A stretch of 64,000 nt of DNA from an uncultured bacterium. Its GTDB lineage: Bacteria; Spirochaetota; UBA4802; UB4802. Position numbers and translations under genes: made by a program. The stretch's first letter is position 1; each line of letters starts with the position of its first letter. This document shows positions 55,997-64,000 of the stretch, piece by piece. Below the pieces are notes generated by a model. That model made no database searches. It saw only the letters and a list, made by a program, of their open reading frames with translations, and was not told the origin of the DNA. The stretch spans positions 97,053-161,052 of the forward strand of contig CALEUQ010000001.1 of NCBI GenBank assembly GCA_937920495.1, given 5' to 3'.

Positions 55997-57246
55997 ATTC
56001 ATATAGAGAATATTTTACATACCGTAATGGCACACTATACTGTGAGGATGTTCCGTTGGAAGCGATAGCAAAAGAGTATGGTACTCCTGTGTATGTGTAT
56101 TCTTCAAAATGCTTTATTGATAAATTTACACAGCTTGATGATGCTTTGTCCAAACATCCGCATCTGGTGTGTTATTCAGTAAAATCCAATTCAAATCTTA
56201 ATATATTACGGATGATGCAGAGTGCGGGTTGCGGTATGGATGTAGTATCCGGTGGAGAAATATACCGAGCTATCGCCGCAGGTGTTGATCCTAAAAAAAT
56301 AGTGTATGCAGGGGTTGGGAAAACTTCATCTGAGATTGAACTTGCCCTTGCAACAGGAATACGTATGTTCAATTGTGAATCATTGCCTGAGATTGAAAGA
56401 ATTAATGCAATAGCTCAGAATATGAACAAAATTGCCAGTATTGCTATCAGGGTAAATCCAGATGTGGAAGCTCATACACACCACTATATTACTACAGGCA
56501 AAAAAGAAAATAAATTTGGCGTATCGTTACAATTACTACCAGATATAACAGATGTATTGCAAAAACTTACACATGTAAAGTTAACAGGCCTTCATGTGCA
56601 CATAGGATCTCAGATTACTGAGGTTGAGCCATTTGAAGAAGCATGCAGAAGGGCACTGGAAGTAATGAAAGCGCTCAGGGCAAAAGGTATGGATGAATGC
56701 ACAACATTAAATCTGGGTGGGGGTTTTGGGATAGAGTATAATGATGAAGATGGGCTTGATATAGCTAAGTGGGCTGCGAGCATTGATAATACGATTAAAG
56801 ATAAAGATATATTTTTAATTATTGAGCCTGGCAGGTATATTTCGGGAAGCAGTGGTGCACTGGTGACACAGGTGCAATATAAAAAGAAAGCAGATATAAA
56901 AACATTTGTTATTGTTGATACGGGCATGCATCATTTAATAAGGCCAACACTGTATCAGGCATATCAGCATATTGCAAATGTAACATTGCGAGAGGGTAAA
57001 GAGATAGTTGATGTGGTGGGCCCTATATGTGAATCAGGTGATTTTTTTGCAAAAGATAGGGAAATTTCTTATACAGAGCAGGGTGACTATCTTGCCGTGT
57101 TATCAGCGGGGGCATACGGTATGGCGATGGCTTCGCGATACAATTCGCATCCGTTGCCTGCTGAGGTGCTGGTAGAGGGCGACAGATACAGGCTTATCCG
57201 TAGCAGGGAAACGTATGAAGATTTGATTGCTCGGGAAAGAGTGTAG
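55993..57246 (+). CDS. lysA: Diaminopimelate decarboxylase LysA
   Basis: The 417-residue PLP enzyme decarboxylates meso-diaminopimelate to lysine. The PLP lysine is in CYSVKSNSN (K64); HVHIGSQI, NLGGGFGIEY, EPGRYISGSSG and the substrate-binding CESGDFFAKDR follow, and YGMAMASRYN is near the C-terminus. All are intact and length is normal. The ATG overlaps the TGA of the GreA-like gene (ATGA), so translation is coupled. The tRNA-Leu gene lies 57 bases downstream. Confidence 0.98.
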   Translation: MNSYREYFTYRNGTLYCEDVPLEAIAKEYGTPVYVYSSKCFIDKFTQLDDALSKHPHLVCYSVKSNSNLNILRMMQSAGCGMDVVSGGEIYRAIAAGVDPKKIVYAGVGKTSSEIELALATGIRMFNCESLPEIERINAIAQNMNKIASIAIRVNPDVEAHTHHYITTGKKENKFGVSLQLLPDITDVLQKLTHVKLTGLHVHIGSQITEVEPFEEACRRALEVMKALRAKGMDECTTLNLGGGFGIEYNDEDGLDIAKWAASIDNTIKDKDIFLIIEPGRYISGSSGALVTQVQYKKKADIKTFVIVDTGMHHLIRPTLYQAYQHIANVTLREGKEIVDVVGPICESGDFFAKDREISYTEQGDYLAVLSAGAYGMAMASRYNSHPLPAEVLVEGDRYRLIRSRETYEDLIARERV

Positions 57247-57260
57247 GAATTAAATTTTTT

Positions 57261-57288
57261 ATTTGACAAATATATAATGTGATAAAAT
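57261..57288 (+). promoter_or_regulatory. Possible promoter of tRNA-Leu
   Basis: TTGACA at 57263-57268 and TAAAAT at 57283-57288 lie upstream of the tRNA. The spacing is only 14 bases, shorter than usual, but the -10 is 15 bases before the tRNA start, a typical distance. Confidence 0.35.
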
Positions 57289-57303
57289 CAATACTAATAA
57301 TGA

Positions 57304-57387
57304 GCCGCGATGGCGGAATTGGTAGACGCGCCAGGTTCAGGGTCTGGTGGGCGGACGCCTGTGAGGGTTCAAATCCCTCTCGCGGCA
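57304..57387 (+). tRNA. tRNA-Leu (anticodon CAG)
   Basis: An 84-base class II tRNA. The acceptor stem GCCGCGA pairs with TCGCGGC and the discriminator is A. The anticodon stem CCAGG/TCTGG closes the loop TTCAGGG, giving anticodon CAG (leucine, CUG codons). There is a long variable arm, and the T-arm GAGGGTTCAAATCCCTC is standard. No 3' CCA is encoded. It stands alone between lysA and the convergent thioredoxin-like gene. Confidence 0.97.
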
Positions 57388-57400
57388 CATTTTACAAAAC

Positions 57401-58042
57401 TTAAATTTTCTCAATCATATCTAAAAACACATTAATTGGCTGGGCGCCCACAAATTCATAGATATCGTTTATTACTACTTTAGGTACTGAAGAAACATTG
57501 TGTTTTACAGCCAGTGGTGTGAATGTGGTGCTTTCAATCATGTCAGCAGTGATGAGTGGGTTTTCGATTGCCAGTCGATGAGCTGTTGCAACTGCACCCG
57601 GGCAATATGGGCACGTTAATGTAACAAATACCTGAATGTGAATTGGTTTTGAAATCTTTTTTATACGAGAGATCATTGCTTCAGGCAATGGCTCTGCCAT
57701 ACCGGAAACTTCAAGGCATGCTGTGATAAATGAATTAATTTCATAGCCCGCAGGAATGCCAAAAAATCGCAATCCCTTGATATTCTTATGTGTATCAGTT
57801 ATTATGATAGCAGGAATTTTATCAATCCCAAATTCCTTAGCAATATCTTGATTTTTCAAGAAATCATACACATTGAGTGTAATCTTATCGTTGAGACCTG
57901 CTATCTCCTGAACAAACTCATGAGTGGTTTGGCAGGTGGGGCATTCAATTTCTTGAGTAAAAAAATTGATTATAATTGGGTTCTTAATTTTTGACAGTAA
58001 CTGTGACAGTTGTGATTTTACTTTGTCGTCGAAAAGTGCCAT
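57401..58042 (-). CDS. Tandem thioredoxin-fold protein disulfide oxidoreductase (PDO/glutaredoxin-like)
   Basis: The 213-residue protein contains two thioredoxin folds, each with a CxxC: CPTC in the first half (IECPTCQTTHE, near 33-36) and CPYC in the second (TLTCPYCPGA, near 145). Both have the cis-proline strand (KIPAIII, SVPKVVI). The layout is that of PDO-type proteins known from thermophiles and anaerobes, which take electrons from thioredoxin reductase. It lies 20 bases downstream of trxB and shares almost the same leader (GAGGTACACA), so the pair should work together. Confidence 0.93.
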   Translation of the reverse strand: MALFDDKVKSQLSQLLSKIKNPIIINFFTQEIECPTCQTTHEFVQEIAGLNDKITLNVYDFLKNQDIAKEFGIDKIPAIIITDTHKNIKGLRFFGIPAGYEINSFITACLEVSGMAEPLPEAMISRIKKISKPIHIQVFVTLTCPYCPGAVATAHRLAIENPLITADMIESTTFTPLAVKHNVSSVPKVVINDIYEFVGAQPINVFLDMIEKI

Positions 58043-58062
58043 TGTGTACCTCCGTCGTAAAT

Positions 58063-59046
58063 TTATTTATTGGTTAATACATAATCACAGGCTGATAATG
58101 CTGCTTTTGCTCCTTCTCCTGCTGCAATGATTATCTGCTTGTATGGAACAGATGTTACATCTCCAGCTGCAAATATCCCCGGGCGGGATGTCCTGCAACT
58201 GCAATCAATAATAATTTCACCATATTCATTCAGCGCAACGACATTTTTAACCAACTCAGTATTGGGTACAAGTCCTATCTCAATGAAAATTCCCTGAACG
58301 GACAGTGTATTTTCTTTTTTGTTTTTTATATCATGCACGGTAACAGCTTCCACAGCGCTTGTTCCGTGTATTGCTTTGATTTCATGTTCATATAATATGG
58401 TAACGTTGGTGAATTTTGATAGTTCATCAATAAGCACCTTATCAGCAGTTAATGAAGGCAATAGTTGCACCACTGTGACCGAGGTTGCAAGTTTTGCTAA
58501 ATCAATTGCAGCTTCAATAGCAGAATTCCCACCGCCAACTACAATAACATCTTTATCTTTGAAAAGAGGCGCATCGCAGATGGCACAGTATGCAACACCT
58601 TTGCCTGTAAGTTCAGCTTCACCAGGCACATTGAGTCTGCGCCATCGCTTGCCGGTAGTTATAATAATTGATTTTGCCTGATATAAATTCCCGTCTTCAC
58701 ATTCTACTTTTTTAATGTTGCCGTCGATAACTCTGGTTGCCCTGTACCCCTGCAAGAATCCTATCTCAAATTGTTCCACCTGTTCTTTAAATCGCTGTAC
58801 TAATGAAATTCCTTCAATATGCCTGTATCCCATGTAATTTTCTACTGTTGATGTTTCTGCAACCTGCCCACCAACATCCAGTGTAATAAGGCCTGTTTTA
58901 ACTCCTTTACGCATGCAGTAGACGGCAGCAGTTAATGCTGCTGGTCCTCCACCAACAATCAAAACATCGTATAATGTTTTGCTGTCCAGAGGGACAGTAC
59001 GTTGCTCTATTGTTTCAAGTCCCGGGAGATTGAATGTTAATTCCAT
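58063..59046 (-). CDS. trxB: Thioredoxin reductase TrxB
   Basis: The 327-residue flavoprotein has the FAD motif VGGGPAALTAAVYCMRKG, the redox-active CAICDAP and the NADPH motif VVGGGNSAIEAA, ending with the FAD-binding GIFAAGDVTSVPYKQ. It reduces its partner, most likely the tandem thioredoxin encoded just downstream. Length is normal, with a short N-terminal extension. GAGGTACAC precedes the ATG. Confidence 0.97.
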   Translation of the reverse strand: MELTFNLPGLETIEQRTVPLDSKTLYDVLIVGGGPAALTAAVYCMRKGVKTGLITLDVGGQVAETSTVENYMGYRHIEGISLVQRFKEQVEQFEIGFLQGYRATRVIDGNIKKVECEDGNLYQAKSIIITTGKRWRRLNVPGEAELTGKGVAYCAICDAPLFKDKDVIVVGGGNSAIEAAIDLAKLATSVTVVQLLPSLTADKVLIDELSKFTNVTILYEHEIKAIHGTSAVEAVTVHDIKNKKENTLSVQGIFIEIGLVPNTELVKNVVALNEYGEIIIDCSCRTSRPGIFAAGDVTSVPYKQIIIAAGEGAKAALSACDYVLTNK

Positions 59047-59248
59047 GTGTACCTCTTTGAATTTATGAGTTCACATCACTATTTATTTCTAAACGCTAAT
59101 TTAGGAACTAAATATTACATAGTGTATCAACTCCAACTTAAGTGGCGGTGTACACTTCACCATTGTGCAAATGATAATAAAATTTATATCGACAGTCAAG
59201 TAATAATTTATGTATTCTATGTTCTGGTATTTGGTAATTGTGTGTAAG

Positions 59249-59274
59249 CACTTCCGCCTCCGCAGGCGGAAGTG
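59249..59274. repeat. GC-rich perfect hairpin, possible member of the palindrome family
   Basis: CACTTCCGCCT and AGGCGGAAGTG form an 11-base perfect stem with loop CCGC in otherwise AT-rich DNA between the GntR and trxB genes. Like the larger repeats it has a CCGCC/GGCGG-type core and GTGTA-like flanks, but the flanks are not otherwise alike. It has no adjoining T-run on the minus strand, so it is a poor terminator for the GntR gene. Confidence 0.5.
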
Positions 59275-59331
59275 GTGTATACTCTATTCTATTTTTTGTT
59301 GGGTAATTTGAATATGGGAATAATTGGTATT

Positions 59332-60081
59332 TTACTTCAATATCTTTTTCAATGTGCGCTCTAAATAGTCTATATGTTCAACAACAGCTTCACGGGCTAA
59401 ATCAGGTTTATGCGAATTGATTGCATCAAGAATTTTGATATGATGTTCAAAGATATCTTTTGATGTATTTTTAACTCTGGATAATTTTTCACGGCTGTAA
59501 GGAAGAACACCCCTTAGAATAGTAGATATTGCATTGAGAATGTGAGCAAAGATAGTATTGTTGGTTGCTTCGTAAAGGTGATTATAGAACTGAGCATAGA
59601 ATTTTCCACCTTCGCGCTTTTGTATAAGGTTTTCTACTCCCATGAGCTCAATCTGTGTTCTAAATGAGTTGAGCTTTCTTCTTTGTTCTTCATTTGCGCG
59701 AAGAGCTGCTAACGCAGCTGCTTCGGCGTCAATGATACGTCGTACTTCCAGTAGCTCCCATATTTTTTTGTGGTCAATCTGAATTAAGCCTTCTATTGGA
59801 GTCTTTATGGCATCATCAACCACTGATTTTACATATTTACCTTTACGGCCATGAGACTCAATATATCCTTTAGCTTCTAAAAGCTTCATTGCTTCACGCA
59901 ATGATATGCGACTGATACCAAAGCGCCGAGTCATTTCCAATTCAGATGGAAGCCTATCGCCTGGTTTTAAAACACCGGAAGAAATCAACTCAATTATTTG
60001 TGAAACAACCATGCTGGGGATATCGGGAGCTTTTTCAATTTTGTTAATCATCAATTGTATGCCTTTATTTCGTGCAGCCAT
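59332..60081 (-). CDS. FadR/GntR-family transcriptional regulator with FCD domain
   Basis: The 249-residue protein has an N-terminal winged helix (about 20-85: GDRLPSELEMTRRFGISR, LREAMKLLEAKGYI) and a helical FCD effector domain (about 100-245; EVRRIIDAEAAALAA, FYNHLYEATNN, HHIKILDAI). FCD regulators sense organic acids or related metabolites, often with a bound metal. The target is unknown: trxB lies downstream on the same strand after 285 bases. Two palindromes 60-90 bases upstream of its start may be autoregulatory operators. Confidence 0.93.
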   Translation of the reverse strand: MAARNKGIQLMINKIEKAPDIPSMVVSQIIELISSGVLKPGDRLPSELEMTRRFGISRISLREAMKLLEAKGYIESHGRKGKYVKSVVDDAIKTPIEGLIQIDHKKIWELLEVRRIIDAEAAALAALRANEEQRRKLNSFRTQIELMGVENLIQKREGGKFYAQFYNHLYEATNNTIFAHILNAISTILRGVLPYSREKLSRVKNTSKDIFEHHIKILDAINSHKPDLAREAVVEHIDYLERTLKKILK

Positions 60082-60139
60082 GAATTAGATCTCCTTGTGT
60101 AAACTGATGTGTTATTTTTAATTTTGTAAAATAATTCTA

Positions 60140-60170
60140 TACATAGATGTATTTAGTAATATCGTATTAC
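60140..60170 (-). promoter_or_regulatory. Paired palindromes upstream of the GntR gene, possible operators
   Basis: TACAT-AG-ATGTA (60140-60151) and GTAATA-TCG-TATTAC (60156-60170) are both perfect inverted repeats, four bases apart, 59-89 bases upstream of the regulator's start codon. GntR/FCD proteins usually bind such short palindromes and control their own gene. Confidence 0.45.
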
Positions 60171-60267
60171 ATAATATAATAATATAAAATTTATGTCAAC
60201 AATATTAATATGATAGTACAATCAATAGATACATACAAATTTATATAGTTGAAAGAACATTAAAAAT

Positions 60268-60367
60268 ATTTTGTGAATAAAACGGTGCACACTCGCGCCG
60301 CCGGAGGCGGCGCGAGTGTGCACTATGTTTATTATGTTCACAAAATTTATTTAAGGAATAAATCGTG
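60268..60367. repeat. Dispersed palindromic repeat, copy B
   Basis: A near-perfect palindrome. The core at 60285-60323 has 18-base arms (GTGCACACTCGCGCCGCC and its exact complement) with a GGA loop. It is flanked by 10-base terminal inverted repeats ATTTTGTGAA (60268-60277) and TTCACAAAAT (60337-60346). The right flank to 60367 is the part shared, in inverted orientation, with copy A at 39.3-39.4 kb. No coding capacity and no transposase nearby; it looks like a MITE- or REP-type element. Confidence 0.8.
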
Positions 60368-60802
60368 GTATTATTATATCATTACTATACAAACAATCAA
60401 AAAAAATATGATTTGATCGAATGTATACAAATACGAATTATTACTCAGAATTAGTGTAGTAAGGATGAACTGCATAACCCGCATTCTGTGGAGCATGTGT
60501 ACATCATCTTATATTTTATTAATGCATTTTGTCTCAGGTATAATTATGTATGGCAATATATTGAATGTGTGGAATATGTTATGATTCATGTGTGAATTAA
60601 AAGGATAGATACATATCGATGTTTTTTACATACATGCAAGTGTATAATGTATTTGTGTATCGTGAAAATGAAAGATAGATGCTATGGTTGTTACATTTGA
60701 GTATGGGTGTGTAAAAAAGTTTTTATTGACGTCTTTTTTTGTATACATTGTAGTGATTGAAGAATGTAAATTTGCCCGGCATGTGGAGGCTGTTGATAAA
60801 CC

Positions 60803-62410
60803 ATGAAGATAATTATAACTGGCCCAAAAGGGGTAGGCAAATCAACTGTTGGAAAGAAAATAGCTGATATATTGCATATACCTTTCTTAGAAACTGATGA
60901 GATAATTGAATCTCTATTTGAAAAAACATATGGTATTAAGAAGACATGCAGGCAGATTGCCAAGGAGTGTGGTGAATCATTTTTCAGAAAATTGGAAAAA
61001 GAGGCTATTATACAAGCTTCGTTGTATGATTGGTGTATAATAGCTACCGGTGGTGGTACAATGCTTTTTCCTGAAAATAGGATACAACTAAGAAAAGAAA
61101 GCATATTTGTGCTACTAAAAGCTGAACTTGATTTTTTATGGCAAAGGATGCAGATAACCGGTATCCCGCCATTCTTGCAGGGTGATGATGCGTTTATCAA
61201 ATATAGCCAGCGTGTGGAAAAACTCTACGAAGCCACAGAGCATATAAGTGATATTGTCTATACCGTATCCAAAGAAAATGAGAATAATGCGTATTACGAT
61301 ATAATACAACAAATCTCCTTTATATTGTCGCAATATATGTATGCGCCAAATACCTTTGGGCAGGTATTAAGGGTAACAACATTTGGCGAAAGTCATGGAA
61401 AAGCATTGGGAGCTGTTGTGGATGGGCTAAAACCGGGAATCCCCCTATCAATAGAGGACATTCAGCAACAACTTGATCGTCGCAGACCTGGTCAAAGCAC
61501 AGTTAGCACTAAGCGTAAAGAAGCTGACAGCGTTGATATTGTTTCTGGTTTGTTTGAAGGCAAAACCACAGGAACACCTTTATGTATGATAGTCTATAAT
61601 AAAGATCAGGATTCAAGAGCATACGAATCGATAAAAGATATATTCAGACCGGGCCATGCTGATTTCACATTCTGGCACAAATATGGAATGCGAGATTATC
61701 GAGGAGGTGGGCGTTCCTCTGGACGCGAGACTGTGGGGAGGGTTGCTGCCGGAGCTATCGCCCTGAAAATACTAAAAGATAAAGGTGTAACGATATTTGC
61801 ATATGCAGAGGAGATTGCTGGCATTAAAGGGGAAAACGTGAATTTTGATTTTATTGAAAAGAACCCTGTGCGAGCCGCCGATCCGGATAAAGCGTATGCA
61901 ATGGAAGAAGCCATAAAGCGGGCACAGGCTGAACATGATTCTGTTGGTGGTATTGTTGCGTGTGTGGTGAAAGGACTCCCTGCAGGGGTGGGTGATCCGG
62001 TGTTTTGTAAGCTGGACGCACGACTTGCTATGGCTGTGATGTCAATTGGTGCGGTAAAAGGTGTTGAGTTTGGGAGTGGATTTGAGGCTGCACGTAAGCG
62101 TGGCAGTGAAAATAATGATCAGATGTGTGATGGAAAATTTTTGACAAACAATGCAGGAGGTATTTTAGGTGGGATATCAACAGGGCAGGATATTATGATG
62201 CGCATTGCAGTGAAGCCAACACCATCTATTGCAAAGACTCAAAAGACTATGGATATTTTTGGGAATACTGTTGATGTATCAATTAAAGGCAGGCATGATC
62301 CCTGTATTGTTCCACGAATTATTCCGGTTGTTGAGGCCATGGTTGCTCTTGTAGTATATGATGCGTGGTTACTTCAGGAGAGGATAGGGCGTTATGACGG
62401 TACTGTATAA
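60803..62410 (+). CDS. Fused shikimate kinase-chorismate synthase
   Basis: The 535-residue protein joins two enzymes of aromatic biosynthesis. Residues 1-175 are a shikimate kinase (GPKGVGKST Walker A, shikimate-binding LETDE, FFRKLE and TGGGT). From about 183 on it is chorismate synthase (TFGESHG, RRRPGQS, RDYRGGGRSSGRET, NNAGGILGGIS). Chorismate synthase motifs are complete. In the kinase, the lid motif usually RPLL reads PPFL near residue 121, so a conserved arginine is missing. The step between the two (EPSP synthase) is not included. It overlaps ribF by 17 bases. Confidence 0.95.
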   Translation: MKIIITGPKGVGKSTVGKKIADILHIPFLETDEIIESLFEKTYGIKKTCRQIAKECGESFFRKLEKEAIIQASLYDWCIIATGGGTMLFPENRIQLRKESIFVLLKAELDFLWQRMQITGIPPFLQGDDAFIKYSQRVEKLYEATEHISDIVYTVSKENENNAYYDIIQQISFILSQYMYAPNTFGQVLRVTTFGESHGKALGAVVDGLKPGIPLSIEDIQQQLDRRRPGQSTVSTKRKEADSVDIVSGLFEGKTTGTPLCMIVYNKDQDSRAYESIKDIFRPGHADFTFWHKYGMRDYRGGGRSSGRETVGRVAAGAIALKILKDKGVTIFAYAEEIAGIKGENVNFDFIEKNPVRAADPDKAYAMEEAIKRAQAEHDSVGGIVACVVKGLPAGVGDPVFCKLDARLAMAVMSIGAVKGVEFGSGFEAARKRGSENNDQMCDGKFLTNNAGGILGGISTGQDIMMRIAVKPTPSIAKTQKTMDIFGNTVDVSIKGRHDPCIVPRIIPVVEAMVALVVYDAWLLQERIGRYDGTV

Positions 62411-63326
62411 CCTAGCTGAACGTGATGAAGTTTTTAAAAATCCGGTAATAACCATAGGCAGCTTTGACGGAGTCCATAGCGGGCACAGGGCAATATTTGA
62501 TCGTATGATAAAACTTGCCAGATCAATGGATGGAGAACCGGTAGTGTTTACATTCAGCGAGCATCCCCGTAAACTTTTAACCCCACACACACCACCCAAG
62601 ATACTGACGACCGCTATAGAAAAAATTCATGCTATTGAACACTCTGGTATTAATAACATTGTTATGATGCCCTTTACCCATGAGATTGCATCGTTGACGG
62701 CAGAAGAGTTTTTATACAAGATTGTATTTTACCATATAGGGAAGGCACATATCGTGATTGGATATGATCATGCATTTGGTAAGGGGAGGCAGGGAGATTT
62801 TGACTTTTTAAAAGAGATGTCATCGCGTGAGGGATTTATAGTTGAACGGGTTGAACCAGTGTGCGTTCAGTCACGCCCTGTTTCTTCATCATGGATTAGA
62901 ACAGAGATAGAGGATGGGAATATATCATTGGCCAATGCACTTTTAGGAAGGCCATATACTCTGAGTGGTAAAGTAGTAAAAGGGCAAATGCGCGGAAGGC
63001 TTTTAGGATTCCCCACAGCCAATATAGTCCCTGATGATCCTGATAAGATAATCCCCAAAGATGGAGTATATGCAGTAAATGTATATGTACAAGGCACGCT
63101 GCATTATGGTATGCTAAATATTGGGACTAACCCAACATTTGAAAATACCGAACGCACAATCGAAGTCCATATCTTTAATTTTGATGGTGATGTGTATGGT
63201 GAAACTATTGAAGTTTTTTTTATTGAACGCATACGCGACGAGAAGCGGTTTAGTTCAGTTGGTGAACTTAAGCAGCAGCTGCAGTATGATAAGCTTGCCA
63301 GTGAAAAAATTTTATCTAGAAAATAA
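62394..63326 (+). CDS. ribF: Bifunctional riboflavin kinase/FMN adenylyltransferase RibF
   Basis: The 310-residue protein makes FMN and FAD from riboflavin. The N-terminal nucleotidyltransferase domain (about 1-185) has TIGSFDGVHSGH and GYDHAFGKGRQGD; the C-terminal riboflavin kinase domain (about 186-310) has GRLLGFPTANI and LNIGTNPTF. Length is standard. The reading frame starts 17 bases inside the end of the aroKC gene, so the two are translated from one message. It is followed after two bases by the alkyltransferase gene. Confidence 0.97.
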   Translation: MTVLYNLAERDEVFKNPVITIGSFDGVHSGHRAIFDRMIKLARSMDGEPVVFTFSEHPRKLLTPHTPPKILTTAIEKIHAIEHSGINNIVMMPFTHEIASLTAEEFLYKIVFYHIGKAHIVIGYDHAFGKGRQGDFDFLKEMSSREGFIVERVEPVCVQSRPVSSSWIRTEIEDGNISLANALLGRPYTLSGKVVKGQMRGRLLGFPTANIVPDDPDKIIPKDGVYAVNVYVQGTLHYGMLNIGTNPTFENTERTIEVHIFNFDGDVYGETIEVFFIERIRDEKRFSSVGELKQQLQYDKLASEKILSRK

Positions 63327-63328
63327 AT

Positions 63329-63847
63329 ATGCGCAAATATTTTGATCACAACACCTATCTACAATCAACAAAGTATGAAGCTATTACATTTTTTAATTTT
63401 AGTGTTTACATTTTTGGTACTGAAAAAATAATAAAAGCAATTTTGTTCGATAGTTACTATGAAAAAAGCATGGTTGAGATGATGTTCACATCGCTGCAAA
63501 AAGGATTGACTCCCGCAATAGAAAATGCAATTCACTTTTTTACACAGTATGAAAGAAAGATCTTTGTGCAGCCACCACAATGCGACTTTTCCCTTTTTAC
63601 AAGTAAGGAACAAAAGGTTCTGCGCGAATTGCTTAGGATACAACCCGGGACAACCATATCGTACAGCCAACTAGCATCACGGTGTGGTTTTACAGGGGCT
63701 GCACGGTTTGTGGGAAATGTAATGGCAAAAAATTTATTCCCGGTTATGTATCCCTGTCATAGGGTAATACGCAGCAATGGTGATATTGGTAATTATAGTG
63801 GTGGCCCTGGTATCAAGGAGTTTCTGCTGCAATTTGAAAAAACATAA
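63329..63847 (+). CDS. ogt: Methylated-DNA--[protein]-cysteine S-methyltransferase (Ogt/MGMT family)
   Basis: The 172-residue protein has the MGMT C-terminal domain with the active-site motif PCHRVI (C143), preceded by the helix-turn-helix region SYSQLASRCGFTGAARFVGNVMAKN and followed by GNYSGGPGIKEFLL. It repairs O6-alkylguanine by one-time transfer of the alkyl group to the cysteine. The N-terminal domain is short and diverged. It is the third gene of the aroKC-ribF-ogt unit. Confidence 0.93.
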   Translation: MRKYFDHNTYLQSTKYEAITFFNFSVYIFGTEKIIKAILFDSYYEKSMVEMMFTSLQKGLTPAIENAIHFFTQYERKIFVQPPQCDFSLFTSKEQKVLRELLRIQPGTTISYSQLASRCGFTGAARFVGNVMAKNLFPVMYPCHRVIRSNGDIGNYSGGPGIKEFLLQFEKT

Positions 63848-63865
63848 GGCTCTGACCCTCCTTTT

Positions 63866-64000
63866 TTACACCCACCCCGCAATAGAATACCGCTTGCGGT
63901 ACACTTCATCATACCACAAGAATTGCTTTACCCTTTGGGCAAAATCCTTACCCAGCTGCATAAAATACTCATGATGGTCTATGGGTACGCCTACATCTGC
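63866..64000 (-). CDS. C-terminal end of an unidentified gene (partial)
   Basis: An open minus-strand frame enters from the right edge and stops at 63866-63868 (TAA), giving the last 44 residues. The peptide (DHHEYFMQLGKDFAQRVKQF, then a tryptophan/tyrosine/arginine-rich end) has ordinary amino-acid composition but no family motif I recognise. It converges on the ogt gene with 18 bases between the stop codons. Confidence 0.6.
   Translation of the reverse strand, partial: ADVGVPIDHHEYFMQLGKDFAQRVKQFLWYDEVYRKRYSIAGWV

Larger units (their letters stand above)
60082..60802. other. 721-base intergenic region with repeat and operator-like palindromes, no gene seen
   Basis: This gap between the GntR gene (minus) and the aroKC fusion (plus) holds two palindromes near the GntR start, repeat copy B in the middle, and a TTGACG at 60726 followed 17 bases later by TGTAGT as a possible promoter for aroKC. 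GGAGG at 60785-60789 is rather far (13 bases) from the aroKC ATG. The remaining sequence is AT-rich without coding character on either strand. Confidence 0.5.

Noticed and set aside
60691..61200. A 169-codon minus-strand frame over the start of the aroKC gene
   Set aside because: It runs antisense to the Walker A and shikimate-binding motifs of the kinase and has no recognisable product.
5018..63865. The short motif GCTCTGACCC at about 5020 and again at about 63849
   Set aside because: Ten shared bases between two intergenic spots are too few to call a repeat family; the first is explained by a terminator-like inverted repeat.

Overview
The window is AT-rich bacterial chromosome that most likely comes from a spirochaete (phylum Spirochaetota). 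The evidence is a FlaB-type periplasmic flagellin of the short spirochaetal form, a tandem pair of FlaA sheath-protein genes arranged as in Leptospira, FliM, and the ~900-residue GreA protein with a long N-terminal extension that is typical of spirochaetes. A [NiFe] hydrogenase with a multihaem cytochrome, a two-subunit Fe-S fumarase and a 2-hydroxyacyl-CoA dehydratase activator-like protein suggest an anaerobic, hydrogen-metabolising lifestyle. Species cannot be named from the sequence alone.

Layout. 1-3.7 kb: end of an OmpA-family gene, an unknown gene, and the operon small secreted protein-ctpA-tsaD. 4.3-5 kb: a TauE/SafE permease. 5-11.6 kb (minus): hypF-hypD-hypE-hypC followed without a break by the two fumarase subunits and a Nudix hydrolase. 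11.9-15.3 kb (plus): tetrahaem lipoprotein cytochrome, hydrogenase maturation protease, and hydrogenase small and large subunits, ending in a clear terminator. hypB, a TerC protein and a 1433-residue activase-like protein follow.

22-35 kb is the most unusual part. An AsmA-like protein, a YdbL-family protein, a 2456-residue lipoprotein (beta-propeller, TPRs and what look like two degenerate CHAT domains) and a receiver-PP2C phosphatase have overlapping or abutting reading frames and must form one operon. A STAS-domain gene diverges from it and a FecR-domain gene follows. In Escherichia coli the AsmA-like YdbH and YdbL belong to an inner-to-outer membrane lipid-homeostasis system with a small lipoprotein. 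Here a giant lipoprotein and a phosphatase are attached to that pair.

35-43 kb: patatin-like lipase, flippase-like membrane protein, GAF-GAF-PP2C phosphatase, a COG2509 flavoprotein coupled to a GH2 glycosidase, and an exported unknown protein. 43.9-53 kb is rich in motility genes: fliM, a LytM-like protein with an altered zinc site, flaB with a structured leader that looks like a CsrA target, a CBS-type pyrophosphatase, metF and tandem flaA. 53-64 kb is mostly housekeeping: greA-like, lysA, tRNA-Leu(CAG), a thioredoxin-reductase/tandem-thioredoxin pair, a GntR regulator, a fused shikimate kinase-chorismate synthase, ribF, an alkyltransferase and a truncated gene at the edge.

A palindromic GC-rich repeat family occurs at least twice (about 39.4 and 60.3 kb, inverted relative to each other), with possible further members. 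No CRISPR array, transposase, rRNA gene or prophage was seen.
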